This document shows positions 16,370 through 25,783 of a DNA stretch of 64,000 nt, in pieces. The notes beneath the pieces are model-generated. The model was given only the letters and a program-made list of their open reading frames with translations, did not search any database and had not been told where the DNA came from. The position numbers and the translations under genes are program-made. How positions within the stretch are numbered: position 1 is the stretch's first letter; every line of letters starts with the position of its first letter. Source of the stretch: Trichomonas vaginalis G3 (lineage: Eukaryota > Parabasalia > Trichomonadida > Trichomonadidae); contig NC_067206.1 of the NCBI RefSeq assembly GCF_026262505.1, positions 24,381,896-24,445,895 on the forward strand, read 5' to 3'.

Positions 16370-17659
16370 ATGTCGAAAGAAACAGCGTCTATGAGAGAAA
16401 TACAACACAACCGACAACTCATTTTGCAAGCTCTAAATAAGAACACAACAAACTTTTCAAACTATTCTAAGATATCTGAGTCATTGAAAGAAGGAAACTT
16501 AAAACTGACGATAAACCCAATGACAGACGAGTTTCTGTTTCAAGACAACAAGAACCATACTGTTTGTATAAATCCAACAAAAAGAACTTTAAACGAGAAA
16601 CCTATAGATGAACTTCTTTTGAAAGCAGATATTGACAACAAAGCTGACAAAGAGTATGTCATTGAAAAAGTTCAAGAAGAACATGACAGAGCAGATGCAA
16701 CATATGCAACAAAAGAGGATGTTGAAAAGAAAGCTGACAAAGAGTATGTTGACGATGAGTTAGCACGTATGGCTAGTGGGTTAGTGAAGAAGGCAGATAA
16801 GGAATATGTGGATGAAAAAGACAATGAAATTATAAAAAGGGTTGAATGGTACCATGAACGGACATCGAAGATTTTAGAAGGTAAAGCCAATACAGGGTGG
16901 GTTTCAGGATGTTTAGACCTTAAAGCCGACAAAGAAACTGTAGATATGTTGACACAAACGGTTTCAAGTCATACCAGAGGTTTAATGGAAGATGGACAAC
17001 AGTTGAAAGAGCTTGAGAAAGGTGTTACAGAGTTAAGGAATACAAAAGCAGACTCGACATGGATAGCTGGATATGTAGATGCAACAAAAGAGTATATTTT
17101 CAGATGGACAGAAGGAACATACGCACAAAAATATCATAGACATAGCATCTCTGACGTAAATGAACTTGAAGAAAAGTTATATAAGAAAGCAGACAAAACA
17201 GAGCTTCAAACGTTAAAGACTGAAATACTTCAAACACTATATCCTATAGGTTCTATTTACACGTCAATGAACTCTACCAGACCAGAAGTAGTACTTGGTC
17301 TCGGAACTTGGACTCAAATAGTCGACAGGTTTTTGTATTGTGCAAACTCTTCAAAGGAAACAGGTGGAAGTAAAACGATTTCAGGTGAAAACCTACCTGC
17401 ACACAGTCACTACATAAATTTAACTACAGCTGAAGCAGGTTGGCATAAGCATAGATATTGGGATTGGACAGGAATGACAAAAGGTAAAGGATATGATGTT
17501 AAAGACGACGTTAAGTTTGCTATAAATTGTTACTGGGATGACACTCAGGGAGGAGGAAGCCATACACATCGCATTACAGGATATTCGGAAACAACGGGAC
17601 AGAGTAAAGACTACATGCCACCTTACATGACAGTTTACGCATGGTATAGAATTGCTTAG
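16370..17659 (+). CDS. phage-tail-like trimeric fibre protein (Maverick B)
   Basis: A 429-aa protein built like a bacteriophage tail fibre. Residues about 85-160 hold coiled-coil repeats of the form KADKEYVDEK (four or more copies), then a longer coiled shaft to about residue 290. The C-terminal 140 residues match the layout of phage tail tip or collar domains: YPIGSIYTSMNSTRPEVV, GTWTQIVDRFL, TGGSKTISGENLPAHSH, GGGSHTHR, and MPPYMTVYAWYRIA. That domain is familiar from tail proteins of phages of Gram-positive bacteria. A receptor-binding spike is the likely role. It is convergent with the integrase region; the stop codons overlap in TTAG. The frame is whole. Confidence 0.75.
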   Translation: MSKETASMREIQHNRQLILQALNKNTTNFSNYSKISESLKEGNLKLTINPMTDEFLFQDNKNHTVCINPTKRTLNEKPIDELLLKADIDNKADKEYVIEKVQEEHDRADATYATKEDVEKKADKEYVDDELARMASGLVKKADKEYVDEKDNEIIKRVEWYHERTSKILEGKANTGWVSGCLDLKADKETVDMLTQTVSSHTRGLMEDGQQLKELEKGVTELRNTKADSTWIAGYVDATKEYIFRWTEGTYAQKYHRHSISDVNELEEKLYKKADKTELQTLKTEILQTLYPIGSIYTSMNSTRPEVVLGLGTWTQIVDRFLYCANSSKETGGSKTISGENLPAHSHYINLTTAEAGWHKHRYWDWTGMTKGKGYDVKDDVKFAINCYWDDTQGGGSHTHRITGYSETTGQSKDYMPPYMTVYAWYRIA

Positions 17660-18610
17660 TCGTCATTTTCAACTTCTTTAGCATATTCGTCAGGAGTTGT
17701 CTTATATTTGTTAGGAACTGTCTTTGAAAGTATACCACCTTGAACTTTGACAAGTTTGAAACGAGGTCTGACAATAGTAGTTTTATCTTCTGCTTGCAGT
17801 GTGTACATTTTGCCATGTTTGCCTAAAACTTCATAATATTCTCTTGTATACTTTCTTCTATTTTTACGAACACGAATGCGAGTACCTGTCGAGTTCCCAT
17901 TGTTGTCATAGTCAATAGTATTTTCATATGGGTCGCGTTTAGGTATTTCTATTTTTACTTTGTCACCTTTCTTAAGTTTGAAGCCTGGCATTCTTTCTTG
18001 TTTGTCTCTTTTGACTAAACTATTAAATATATAGTCTTTCTCTAAGTCGGGTTGTTTTTCATTTCTTCGGGGGAGTGGTTTCCCAAACCTTTTTGTTTAC
18101 GGCTATTGTAAATATTTAAAACTTGTCTCATCTTTGCCATGGAGAAATGTCTATACTTGTCGTCATATGACATTTCATCTACCTCACCACCTTGTGGTTG
18201 GTTTAAGTCTCTTAAGATTTTTTACAACTGTCAATGACACCAAGAGCAGAATGGTTTTGGTCGACAATGAAATATTGGTTTACATTTTTTGAACGCAGAT
18301 AGTTTTTAATATCGTCTGATTTGAAAGAACTTCACAGTCAGATGTCAGTTTTGTTGGATGGTATTTGTCAACGAATATTGTCAAAGCAGTTTTCACATCT
18401 AAAATATTTTTGGACTGTAATGGTATGGCTTCACAGTATCTTGTGTTTTGACCAACAAATATTAGCCAGTATGGTGGTCCATCTTCTCTATACCTCGGAA
18501 TGTTTTCCAAGATATCCATAAACCAAGCATTTGGTGTTGAACTAAAGATTTTTACCATGAGTGCTTTCTTTGTTGCTTAGAAACATAGGGGTCCTTGTTT
18601 GATTCGTCAT
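17656..18610 (-). pseudogene. retroviral-like integrase of Maverick B (broken)
   Basis: Remains of the Polinton integrase, which inserts the element into chromosomes. The catalytic-core signature is seen (AWFMDILEN, YWLIFVGQNTRYCEAIPL, PTKLTSDCE). The C-terminal 111 aa form a chromodomain/SH3-like part (FKLKKGDKVKIEIPKRDPYE, EYYEVLGKHGKMYTLQ) still in an open frame with its own ATG at 17991. The gene is broken (about two or three breaks). Confidence 0.75.
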
Positions 18611-18626
18611 TTTTAACCCATAAGAA

Positions 18627-19028
18627 ATGGGTTTATTTGGCGCATTAGCAGGAGTTGCATCCAGATTTTTGCCCGCAGTGGGAACAATAGCCAGAGGTGT
18701 ATTTGGAGTTGGAAGGAAGATTTTGAGTACATTAGGTATACTTAAAGAGAAAGCACAACCTATTATACAAACTGTACAGAAAGGTTGGGAGGTAGCACGA
18801 GATGCAGCAAATCTTATTCCAAATCCTGAAACAAGAGGAAAAGTTCAAGGATGGATGGACAATGTAGGAAGACAAGCAGGAAACTATTATAACAAAGCAA
18901 ATGACTACTATAACCAAGCAGGACACTATATGGACCAAGGTGAAAGATTCTTTAACAGAGGATATAACCATGCACAACAATGGGTAAACAATAACCAACC
19001 TCAACCGCCTCAAACTTGGGGAATGTAA
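18627..19028 (+). CDS. hydrophobic/amphipathic small structural candidate (Maverick B)
   Basis: A 133-aa protein. Residues 1-35 are Ala/Gly-rich and hydrophobic (GLFGALAGVASRFLPAVG), followed by an amphipathic stretch and a Tyr/Asn/Gln-rich repeat region (NYYNKANDYYNQAGHYMDQG). It resembles in style the basic Maverick A protein at 6408-6935 and may serve in the virion interior or in entry; this is inference. Start context: ATTTTTAA, 10 bases, ATG. Confidence 0.5.
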   Translation: MGLFGALAGVASRFLPAVGTIARGVFGVGRKILSTLGILKEKAQPIIQTVQKGWEVARDAANLIPNPETRGKVQGWMDNVGRQAGNYYNKANDYYNQAGHYMDQGERFFNRGYNHAQQWVNNNQPQPPQTWGM

Positions 19029-19045
19029 ATTTTTTACTGAGATGA

Positions 19046-19199
19046 AATGAACAATACAGCATTGAGACAAATGGGTTCAAGATGGATTTGTCGGCTTCCA
19101 GCAGTTACACACCACGTGTTTGTCAAGTCTCCTATACCTCAGAAGTTTTAGACCGACTTAAAAAACCTAAACAACCAGTTGAAAACAAACCAAACTAAA
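19046..19199 (+). pseudogene. small Maverick B gene, probably broken
   Basis: A short gene with the same leader as the next one: TTTTTTACTGAGATGAA directly before the ATG at both 19046 and 19218. About 40-50 codons are recognisable, with a Lys/Pro-rich end (DRLKKPKQPVENKPN). No family is recognised; it appears to contain about one break. Confidence 0.4.
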
Positions 19200-19217
19200 A
19201 TTTTTTACTGAGATGAA

Positions 19218-19802
19218 ATGACCGAAGAAGTTGAAACCGTAGATTTGACACCACAAACAAAAAGTTCAGAACCATTGTCAAAACCTGTCAAAGAACTTAC
19301 AGATGAAGAGAAAAATTCAATAATAGAAAGTGCCAGGTCTGGAAATACAAACCCTAACTACAAAGTCACTTTTCATAGAAATGGAACGGCTAGTATCTCA
19401 AAAAAGAAACAGACTCTCACAAATAAAATATTGAAGTCTGAAGGAGCTTTCGAGACAACAGATGGAAAAGTTTACTTCACTGACCAACAGTTCATTATAG
19501 AACATCTCATTGACTTAGAGTCGAAATATTCTAAACTTTACAAACAAAACAAAAAGTTGAAAGGAAAACAAAAACAAATGGCATATGATATTTATGAAGA
19601 TGTTGACGACACAACTGTTCCTGCAGGTGAGGTAAAGTCAGAGGAACCGAAAAGTGACGAAAAACCGATAGAAGAAGAGAAACCAAAAACTGAAGATAAA
19701 CCAAAACCAAAGTTTAGTTTCCAAACTAAACCAAGTCAACCTTCATTAGCTGGTATGGGTTGGCGTCAAAGACTTATGGCAGCAGGCGGTTACGTAAAGT
19801 AA
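19218..19802 (+). CDS. Maverick B coiled-coil/Pro-Glu-Lys-rich protein
   Basis: A 194-aa protein. It has an acidic N-terminus, a basic middle (FHRNGTASISKKKQTLTNKI), a coiled coil at about residues 95-125 (LESKYSKLYKQNKKLKGKQKQ), then a Pro/Glu/Lys repeat region and a Gly-rich basic end (GMGWRQRLMAAGGYVK). No domain is recognised. It lies directly upstream of the polymerase gene on the same strand, so a replication accessory or terminal-protein role is possible but unproven. Confidence 0.5.
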   Translation: MTEEVETVDLTPQTKSSEPLSKPVKELTDEEKNSIIESARSGNTNPNYKVTFHRNGTASISKKKQTLTNKILKSEGAFETTDGKVYFTDQQFIIEHLIDLESKYSKLYKQNKKLKGKQKQMAYDIYEDVDDTTVPAGEVKSEEPKSDEKPIEEEKPKTEDKPKPKFSFQTKPSQPSLAGMGWRQRLMAAGGYVK

Positions 19803-19830
19803 AGAAAAAACATTTTTTTATTTTTATAAA

Positions 19831-21984
19831 AATGCCCCCATATAGAATGGATAGAAAATCTGCTAGAATAAAAGCAGAGTTAGAAAGATATGGTTGGAAA
19901 GTTTCGAAGAATTTTAAATATAGGAAGGGAAGACCCATAAAAGTCTATGACAAACTGGCTGGTCTTCGCTATGAAATGGACTTAGAAACAGCACGCGCAA
20001 ACTATCCAAACAGATTAGAGAGGTTAGAAGAAGAACGTCTTATGGACATACCTTTCGATGTTACTGAGCCTCAAGTTGAAGGACACGACGGCTTTGCCAG
20101 ATTCTACTGGAAACATGACGAACAATTGCATCCTTTGAGAAGGAAAAAAGGTAGTGCAGAGGATGGTCATGCTCCCATGGAAAGAACAAGATATGCATAT
20201 GAAAAGTACCGTGAAGTTAGAAGTCAAATTACATCTGGTCGAACCTTTACAGTAAACTTTGACGAAGGAAAGAACAAAGAAGGCTTCATGGGTGTACTTG
20301 CTGCCATACAAGACGGAAATAAGAAAGGATACAATCTCAGACTAACCGTAACAGATTTGGACGGTCATATATACTATGCACATGGCAATGTCACAACAGC
20401 CGCACAACTTCTTGACGCTTTCAAGACTACAAAGAGAGAACAAATGTTTGACTCCGACTCAGACATTTTGAATGCAATTGAAGGAATTGTAAGCGTGAAG
20501 TTCGAATGGTACCAACCTAACCCTCAAGCAGTCAGACAACATGCTGGATACTTCCCGTTCATAAATAAGTCTGACATTGACTTGACAAGGTATGGAATTT
20601 ACAATTCAATTGAAACAATTGTCAATGAACCTTGTATTCTTACATGTCTCAGGAACTCTGGTCTTGTTTCAGAAGAGAAGATGAAGTATCTTGAGTCATG
20701 TGTGAAGACAAGGTACATGCTCAGAAGTCAATTGGCAAAAGTTGCACCGTTGGCAAATGTGAATATCCGAGTTAACATTCCGACTGAGAAAGGTTCTTCA
20801 CACGACGACTATGTTGTTGATTCAAATTGCCATGGTTGAAGATTGTAATTGTCCACAACCACTTCATGTTGAACGAAAGTCTTACAAACCCATTGTTCGG
20901 AAAAGGCAAGTGCAACATTGTCAGAGCTGTAAACATTCTTTTCGAGAAAGGTTTGTTGGAACCAATTCCAGATGACAAGCTGACAGAAACTTTTGTACCA
21001 AAAGACGAAACAAACTTTTCATTGTTAGCAAGACCAAAAGTTGTTCCAGACAAAGTTCTAGTACAAAAGAAGTACACAATTCCAAAAGGAGTTGGATTGT
21101 TCGGATACCAACCTGAACCAGAAGAACTTCCAATGAGGTTGCAAGAACTTCAAGATGCTATAAACAAACTTCCATTGAGACATCCAATTGACGTCAAATT
21201 GTATTGGAGAGCATCTGAGTTAGGTCAGAAGGTTTTATATGAAACAGGTTGCTTCGACGATGTTTATGAGATAACAGGAGAAGTTTCTCAGAAGATAAGA
21301 GACTCACTTGAATTTCCACAAACTGGACCAATTGGTTGCGACAAGTTCGACTCAGATGAAAAGATATACTATGTCGACCTTAACGCTGCGTACATGAGGT
21401 TCGTCCAATATATCCCGACTGGAATTCCAAACGAAGACGGTGAGTTCCCAGGAAGGAACTATACAGTTGGAAAAGTCATACAACAACTATATGATATTAG
21501 GAAAGCTTCAAACCCCAAACTTGCAATGACACTCAAATTGCTTATGAATTCGACATGGGGATATTCCATAAAGAAACCTCAAGAGATGAAGAGTAAACAT
21601 TATGAGAAGGTCGACAACTTTGTTGAAAGGTTTTCTCCTTTTGTTTTGAAGTACGAATTCACTCAAGGTCAAAGTGGCTTAGTAACCACATTAAAACCTA
21701 TTGTCGAACATTGGTCTTACCCTCAGTTCGCAAAAGCAGTCCTTGACAACTACAACAAATTCTTCTCCGAAGTCAAATCCAAAGTTGTGGTTTACTATGA
21801 GAACATCGATGCACTCATGACGAACGAAGAAGGATACAACAAACTCATTGAAATGGGTTTAGTCGGTGAGAAGATGGGCTGTTTTAAGCTAGATAAGGTA
21901 TTTTCCGAAGTTCATGTCCTCTCCAAGCGTAAGTACTGGGGCATACTTGAAGACGGCACAGAAATAAAACATTGCATGAAATAA
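19831..21984 (+). pseudogene. family B-like DNA polymerase of Maverick B (broken)
   Basis: A divergent polymerase gene unlike the PolB of Maverick A. The palm signatures are visible in order: YYVDLNAAYMR (motif A, about 21365-21400), KLLMNSTWGYS (motif B, about 21535-21570) and VVYYENIDALM (motif C, about 21790-21825). I do not recognise an exonuclease domain in the long N-terminal part, which has a basic start (MDRKSARIKAELERYGWKVS). Start context at 19831: TTTTTTAT, 10 bases, ATG. It is broken (about one break). The alternative, a divergent viral polymerase-like protein with another role, is possible. Confidence 0.65.
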
Positions 21985-22038
21985 AACATTGCATGAAGTA
22001 AAAACGTTTTTAAAACAATATATTTTTACATATATTAA

Positions 22039-22206
22039 ATGCTTCAGGTTGAAAAACAAAGAACAAAAGTAGCAGATACAAAACCGTTAGACTATATCTT
22101 TACAAATACTGGTAGGACTATTTCAGATGAAGAAATTTTATCTCGAATTGTCTTTCATATACAACTACGGAAAAGTGCTGAAAAAGCACTGAAAAATATA
22201 TTTTAG
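22039..22206 (+). CDS. 55-aa Maverick B protein, 3' end fused to repeat module
   Basis: A short frame with the full start motif (ATTTTTAC, 9 bases, ATG). It begins MLQVEKQRTKVADTKPLDYI and runs into the GGGTAGA-type repeat module, where it stops. Because the end lies in repeat sequence, the gene was probably cut by the module's arrival. Function unknown. Confidence 0.4.
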   Translation: MLQVEKQRTKVADTKPLDYIFTNTGRTISDEEILSRIVFHIQLRKSAEKALKNIF

Positions 22207-22264
22207 GGTAGAAGGGTATATCTACCCCGTTTTCTACCCTCATTTCTACCCGTTGAATTTTCAT
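22192..22264 (-). repeat. GGGTAGA nested-hairpin module, copy 1
   Basis: Read on the minus strand it runs from CATGAAAATTC through GGGTAGA words to GGGTAGATATACCC-TTCTACCC-TAAAATATATTTTT. The outer arms GGGTAGAA/TTCTACCC enclose an inner GGGTA-GATA-TACCC hairpin. It lies just past the end of the minus-strand gene at 22308-22673. The micro-frame seen in other copies is not kept here. Confidence 0.8.
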
Positions 22265-22307
22265 GAATTTCCTTAAGACAGCAAAAAAGTTAGTTAAAAT
22301 GAGATGT

Positions 22308-22673
22308 TTACTGAACTGGTTGGATGTCGCCTTCACAGGTTATGTAGAACGGCTGACCAGAGAAGTGGAACAGTGCTCTGAGAATTTGTATAATTCGTGG
22401 AATTGGACTCTCTCTGTTTGGAAGTTGTATCCATGGGCGCTTTGCAAAGAACTTGAGAAGAGCTTCTTTCTTCATCTCCTTTATGTCGTCTACAGGAGTG
22501 TTTTCTGGTATTTGAATTGGAATTCCAGTCGAAATCTCGATTTTCAGCGCACCTCTTCCAGACAACCAGACGCCGAGGGACTTGTTGGCTTTGTCCTTGC
22601 CCAAATACTGCTTAACAACTTCATTTATCTCTATAAGGTAAATTGCCTCATCTAATGGCTCGATGCTGTCCAT
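22308..22673 (-). CDS. Maverick B protein, unknown (121 aa)
   Basis: A 121-aa protein beginning MDSIEPLDEAIYLIEINEVV, with no family recognised. Its first 20 residues resemble a second, cut-off copy at about 26610-26669 (GFDKTIYLIELPEPSEV). In both places a tandem array of 22-bp units lies directly upstream of the start, so the arrays may be part of this gene's 5' region. A GGGTAGA module lies directly downstream. Confidence 0.5.
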   Translation of the reverse strand: MDSIEPLDEAIYLIEINEVVKQYLGKDKANKSLGVWLSGRGALKIEISTGIPIQIPENTPVDDIKEMKKEALLKFFAKRPWIQLPNRESPIPRIIQILRALFHFSGQPFYITCEGDIQPVQ

Positions 22674-22821
22674 TGTTCTGTTTCAGAACTAGTCTTGTTC
22701 TGTTTCAGAACTAGTCTTGTACTTTTTCAGAACTAGTCTTGTACTTTTTCAGAACTAGTCTTGTACTTTTTCAGAACTAGTCTTGTACTTTTTCAGAACT
22801 AGTCTTGTACTTTTTCAGAAC
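22674..22821. repeat. 22-bp tandem array A (seven units)
   Basis: The word TTCAGAAC recurs at 22682, 22704, 22726, 22748, 22770, 22792 and 22814, exactly 22 bases apart. The unit is TTCAGAACTAGTCTTGTACTTT, with minor variation (GTTCTG in the first units). There are no spacers, so it is not a CRISPR array. Confidence 0.95.
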
Positions 22822-22860
22822 AAATTTCCCGTAAAAGCTCTCAATTTGAGAGAAAAATTT

Positions 22861-23029
22861 TCTGTTTCAGAACAATATTTGTACTGTTTCAGAACAATAT
22901 TTGTACTGTTTCAGAACAATATTTGTACTGTTTCAGAACAATATTTGTACTGTTTCAGAACAATATTTGTACTGTTTCAGAACAATATTTGTACTGTTTC
23001 AGAACAATATTTGTACTGTTTCAGAACAA
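22861..23029. repeat. 22-bp tandem array B (eight units)
   Basis: The unit TTCAGAACAATATTTGTACTGT recurs at 22866 to 23020 every 22 bases, eight times with no visible divergence. The first eight bases match array A, while the rest differs. Within it, GTACTGTTTCAGAACAATATTTGTAC has GTAC ends and partial inverted symmetry. Confidence 0.95.
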
Positions 23030-23045
23030 TGTCCGACGTACCACC

Positions 23046-23109
23046 AAAAAATATATTTTAGGGTAGAAGGGTATATCTACCCTCATTTCTACCCTCATTT
23101 CTACCCTCG
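23046..23109 (-). repeat. GGGTAGA nested-hairpin module, copy 2
   Basis: Minus-strand copy with three GGGTAGAAATGA words followed by GGGTAGATATACCC-TTCTACCC-TAAAATATATTTTT, directly next to array B. A minus-strand open frame from 23252 ends in this copy with the same terminal residues (GRYTLLP and stop) as other copies. Confidence 0.8.
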
Positions 23110-23316
23110 TAGAAAACACACAAAACTCTTGAACTTTGTATAAAAAAAGCAACCCGCGGAAAACAGCGGGTTGGTATATTCTTCACAAAATGCTTGTTTT
23201 TGAGGTCGAGCCATTTTTGGCTCCACCGTATTTTTAAACCAAACTCGTTCATTTTGTGCTGAAATAAAATAAAGGTAGTCCCACCAAAAAATATTTTTTA
23301 TTTTTATTGTAAGAAC
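23110..23316. other. spacer with short hairpin shared with Maverick A insert
   Basis: It holds GAACTTTGTATA (23131-23142) and a hairpin AACCCGC/GCGGGTT (23151-23172). Both words also occur in the five-hairpin array of Maverick A. The end of the spacer is the T-rich leader of the next gene. Confidence 0.5.
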
Positions 23317-24231
23317 ATGTTAGCAACAACAGCACCAAACTCGTTAGTCATGAACCCAACTTCAATGTTAGTAGAGATGAAAAGCTTCATTCCTTCTTCA
23401 TATACTTTCGAAACAGAAATCCAGAAGATAAAGCAAGAACTTCTCCAAGGAGATTTAAATTGCACTGCAAAAGATGAAACAAATGAACAGTATCTTTATG
23501 AAATGCAGGATATTATTGACCATCTACCTAAACTTCCTGAAATACAACAACAAAAGCTTACTATTCCAGAATTCGATGAAATAGAAGTCAAAGCAACTGA
23601 CTCAGTAGAAATAAAGAAGTTCATACGAAAGGTAAACTATGAGTTTCTTGGATTTCATTGCAACCACAAAGTCATGGACAAAGATTGCGATATGGTATAT
23701 AAGAACATCTCTGACATATATAAATCTGAAGAATTTAAGACCTACGACAACTTTGTTTCGTTAGTTGCAAAATGTGTATGGCAGATAAGAGATAAAGATA
23801 GAAGAGGTAAAATATGGAACGAACAGATAAAACCAACTGCTTCAGATTTAAAGAAAACCATTGACGCCTTAGTCATACTAGCAGGTAAGGTTTCAGAATA
23901 TAACGCAAAAATGAACTCACAATGTTCAAAATGTAAAGCAGCAACAAGGAAATATAACTACTCCGTCAAAGAGATAGAAAGAATGAGAAAAGACCATACT
24001 GACTTAAAGAAAGAAGTAGAGAAACCAGCAGAAGATAAAATGGACATGTTAGAATTTCTGAACAAAAACTATCCAACTGCTGACGATTTCCTTCTATCTG
24101 ACGTCAAGAAGAAATATAAAGAGACTTTCGGTATCGTTAAAACTTTTGACATACTGACAGAAGAAATAGAAGCTACGAAATTGTTTAGAATTTCACGAAT
24201 TCACAATGTTTACCATGTAAAACGCTTATAA
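23317..24231 (+). CDS. Maverick B protein, unknown (304 aa)
   Basis: A 304-aa helical protein. A Cys/His-containing middle (FHCNHKVMDKDCDMV, then NSQCSKCKAATRKYN near residue 205) may bind zinc. The last 60 residues (NYPTADDFLLSDVKKKYKETF...) look like a small winged-helix type domain, as at the ends of viral helicases; this is a weak inference. Start context: ATTTTTAT, 9 bases, ATG. A GGGTAGA module follows within about 10 bases of the stop. The frame is whole. Confidence 0.5.
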   Translation: MLATTAPNSLVMNPTSMLVEMKSFIPSSYTFETEIQKIKQELLQGDLNCTAKDETNEQYLYEMQDIIDHLPKLPEIQQQKLTIPEFDEIEVKATDSVEIKKFIRKVNYEFLGFHCNHKVMDKDCDMVYKNISDIYKSEEFKTYDNFVSLVAKCVWQIRDKDRRGKIWNEQIKPTASDLKKTIDALVILAGKVSEYNAKMNSQCSKCKAATRKYNYSVKEIERMRKDHTDLKKEVEKPAEDKMDMLEFLNKNYPTADDFLLSDVKKKYKETFGIVKTFDILTEEIEATKLFRISRIHNVYHVKRL

Positions 24232-24238
24232 AATAACT

Positions 24239-24299
24239 GGGGTAGAAAAGAGGGTAGAAAACGGGGTAGATATACCCTTCTACCCTAAAATATATTTTT
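24239..24299 (+). repeat. GGGTAGA nested-hairpin module, copy 3
   Basis: Plus-strand copy right after the stop codon of the 304-aa gene: GGGTAGA words, the nested hairpin, then TAAAATATATTTTT. Hairpin plus T-rich tail directly behind a gene has the layout of a 3'-end signal. Confidence 0.8.
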
Positions 24300-24311
24300 G
24301 TCTGATTTACG

Positions 24312-24397
24312 CTCATTACGAAGAAGTCTTGACAAAACATTTACGAAGAAGTCTTGACAAAACATTTACGAAGAAGTCTTGACAAAACATGTACGAT
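24312..24397. repeat. 25-bp tandem array E (about three units)
   Basis: AAGAAGTCTTGACAAAACATTTACG recurs with period 25, between module copies 3 and 4. It is the reverse complement type of array F near the right end of Maverick B. Confidence 0.9.
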
Positions 24398-24403
24398 GAA
24401 ATC

Positions 24404-24477
24404 ATGAAAATTCAAGAGGGTAGAAAACGGGGTAGAAAACGGGGTAGATATACCCTTCTACCCTAAAATATATTTTT
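24404..24477 (+). repeat. GGGTAGA nested-hairpin module, copy 4
   Basis: Plus-strand copy with a complete micro-frame of about 20 codons: ATGAAAATTCAAGAGGGTAG... reading MKIQEGRK...GRYTLLP and stop, followed by TAAAATATATTTTT. It flanks array E together with copy 3. Confidence 0.8.
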
Positions 24478-24713
24478 GCTGAATTCAGCACAAAAATCTG
24501 AGTAAAATGGCATAAGATTGCTTCCTTCGGAAAACCGAGAGAAGAGATTCCGTATGAAAACAGTGAAGAACAGCGAGTAGGTAAGAAAACCCAGTCGCCT
24601 AAAACTCTATGAAAATCGTAAAAAAATCCCTGAAATCATATCTTTTATACAAAATAAAATTAACGCTAGTTTTTTTAAAATATTTTTTTTTATTTTGTAT
24701 GTAAGAACAGAAA
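24478..24713. other. spacer, no gene
   Basis: AT-rich sequence with scattered words also seen at 37849-37885 (CTGAGTAAAATG) and at 25501-25560 (GAACAGCGAGTAGGTAA, TGAAAATCGTAAAAAA), so it is built from the same shuffled fragments. It ends in the leader of the KilA-N gene. Confidence 0.4.
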
Positions 24714-25328
24714 ATGTTAAACATTGAGTTTGAAACAGTTAGAAAGATAGACAATGACACCAAAATGGTTAGAATATGTGATTTAAACGTAAGATACTCA
24801 AAGAAATACAAGAAATATTCTTTGTCAGACATTTTAACACTATCTGAAGGAAAGAAAGCACACGACTGGGTTAAAAATGCTTCAACTCAGAAAATTTTGA
24901 CAAGAAATCCTGAGCTTATGATATCGGTAAGATTTCATGGAACTACAGCATATCTTATAGACAAAAGTCTTATACCAGTAGTTTTGTTCTGGTTAGACCC
25001 AGTTGTTGGATATAATTTCATAACATATGGTTCATTCGATACGGAACGTTGCAGTGAAGGCTTACTTTACATCGTTCAGAAACCGAAGGACTTCAATACA
25101 AAGAGATATAAGATAGGAAGAACATTTAATATAACTCAAAGATATGACAGTATAGTCAATAGAGTTAAGGTTGTGTTTGTTAACGATATGAGAGCTGCAG
25201 AAACAGAACTACTTGAAAAGTTTGAGAAATTGTATGGTGCTCCCACGAAAGGTAAAGAAACGTTTGAAGTAGATGAGATAGAGAAAGCTATAAAATTATT
25301 TGACGAAGTTGCTGAAAAATACATGTAA
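24714..25328 (+). CDS. KilA-N plus GIY-YIG-like (T5orf172/MUG113) protein
   Basis: A 204-aa two-domain protein. Residues about 1-115 form a KilA-N-type DNA-binding domain (MVRICDLNVRYSKKYKKYSL, HDWVKNASTQKILT, KSLIPVVLFWLDPVVGYNF). Residues about 118-204 form a GIY-YIG-type nuclease fold of the T5orf172 group (LLYIVQKPKDFNTKRYKIGR, RAAETELLEKFEKLYG, GKETFEVDE). This combination is common in large DNA viruses, phages and baculovirus Bro-like proteins. It probably binds DNA; nuclease activity is not certain. The frame is whole. Confidence 0.75.
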   Translation: MLNIEFETVRKIDNDTKMVRICDLNVRYSKKYKKYSLSDILTLSEGKKAHDWVKNASTQKILTRNPELMISVRFHGTTAYLIDKSLIPVVLFWLDPVVGYNFITYGSFDTERCSEGLLYIVQKPKDFNTKRYKIGRTFNITQRYDSIVNRVKVVFVNDMRAAETELLEKFEKLYGAPTKGKETFEVDEIEKAIKLFDEVAEKYM

Positions 25329-25783
25329 AGCGTTTATTTTTGGTCTTTTGTGAAAGTCAAAGACGATATGTACAAATGCAAAGTATTTTGACAGCATGTT
25401 TTGCTCCAGATACTAAGCTTCCTAAAGACTGGTTTAGGAACCAAAGCACACAAGAACTTTTGAGCGAAATTTCTCATATGTTTGCGACCGGTAGAAAACC
25501 GCGGGTCGCCAAAACTCTATGAAAATCGTAAAAGAACAGCGAGTAGGTAAAAAATCGGTCTTGCCTAAAACTCATGAAAATCGTAAAAAATTGCCAAACG
25601 GTTTGAGAGGATATTATGTACATAGACTTCTTGTAAATGCTGTAGCAATGTGGGCTTCACCTCTTCACCTAAACATTATTTTTATTGAATTCAGCAACAA
25701 AAATCATGAATTTCCTTAAGATAGAAAAAATAAAGTTAGTTTTATTTTTATTTATTTTTTTTATTTTGTATGTAAAGACAGAT
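25329..25783 (+). pseudogene. shuffled partial duplicate of the KilA-N/DUF3627 gene
   Basis: Stretches at about 25355-25480 and 25555-25660 are nearly identical to parts of the following gene (coding words TACFAPDT, WFRNQSTQELLSEIS, LRGYYVHRLLVNAVAMWASP), rearranged and interrupted. This is a broken copy beside an intact one. Confidence 0.7.

Noticed and set aside
22674-23029. CRISPR-like direct repeats
   Set aside because: The units abut with no unique spacers and there are no cas genes; these are tandem repeats in a eukaryotic element.
22783-23143. Open frames of 80-92 codons through arrays A and B
   Set aside because: They arise because a 22-bp repeat without stop codons stays open in several frames; the peptides are pure repeat.
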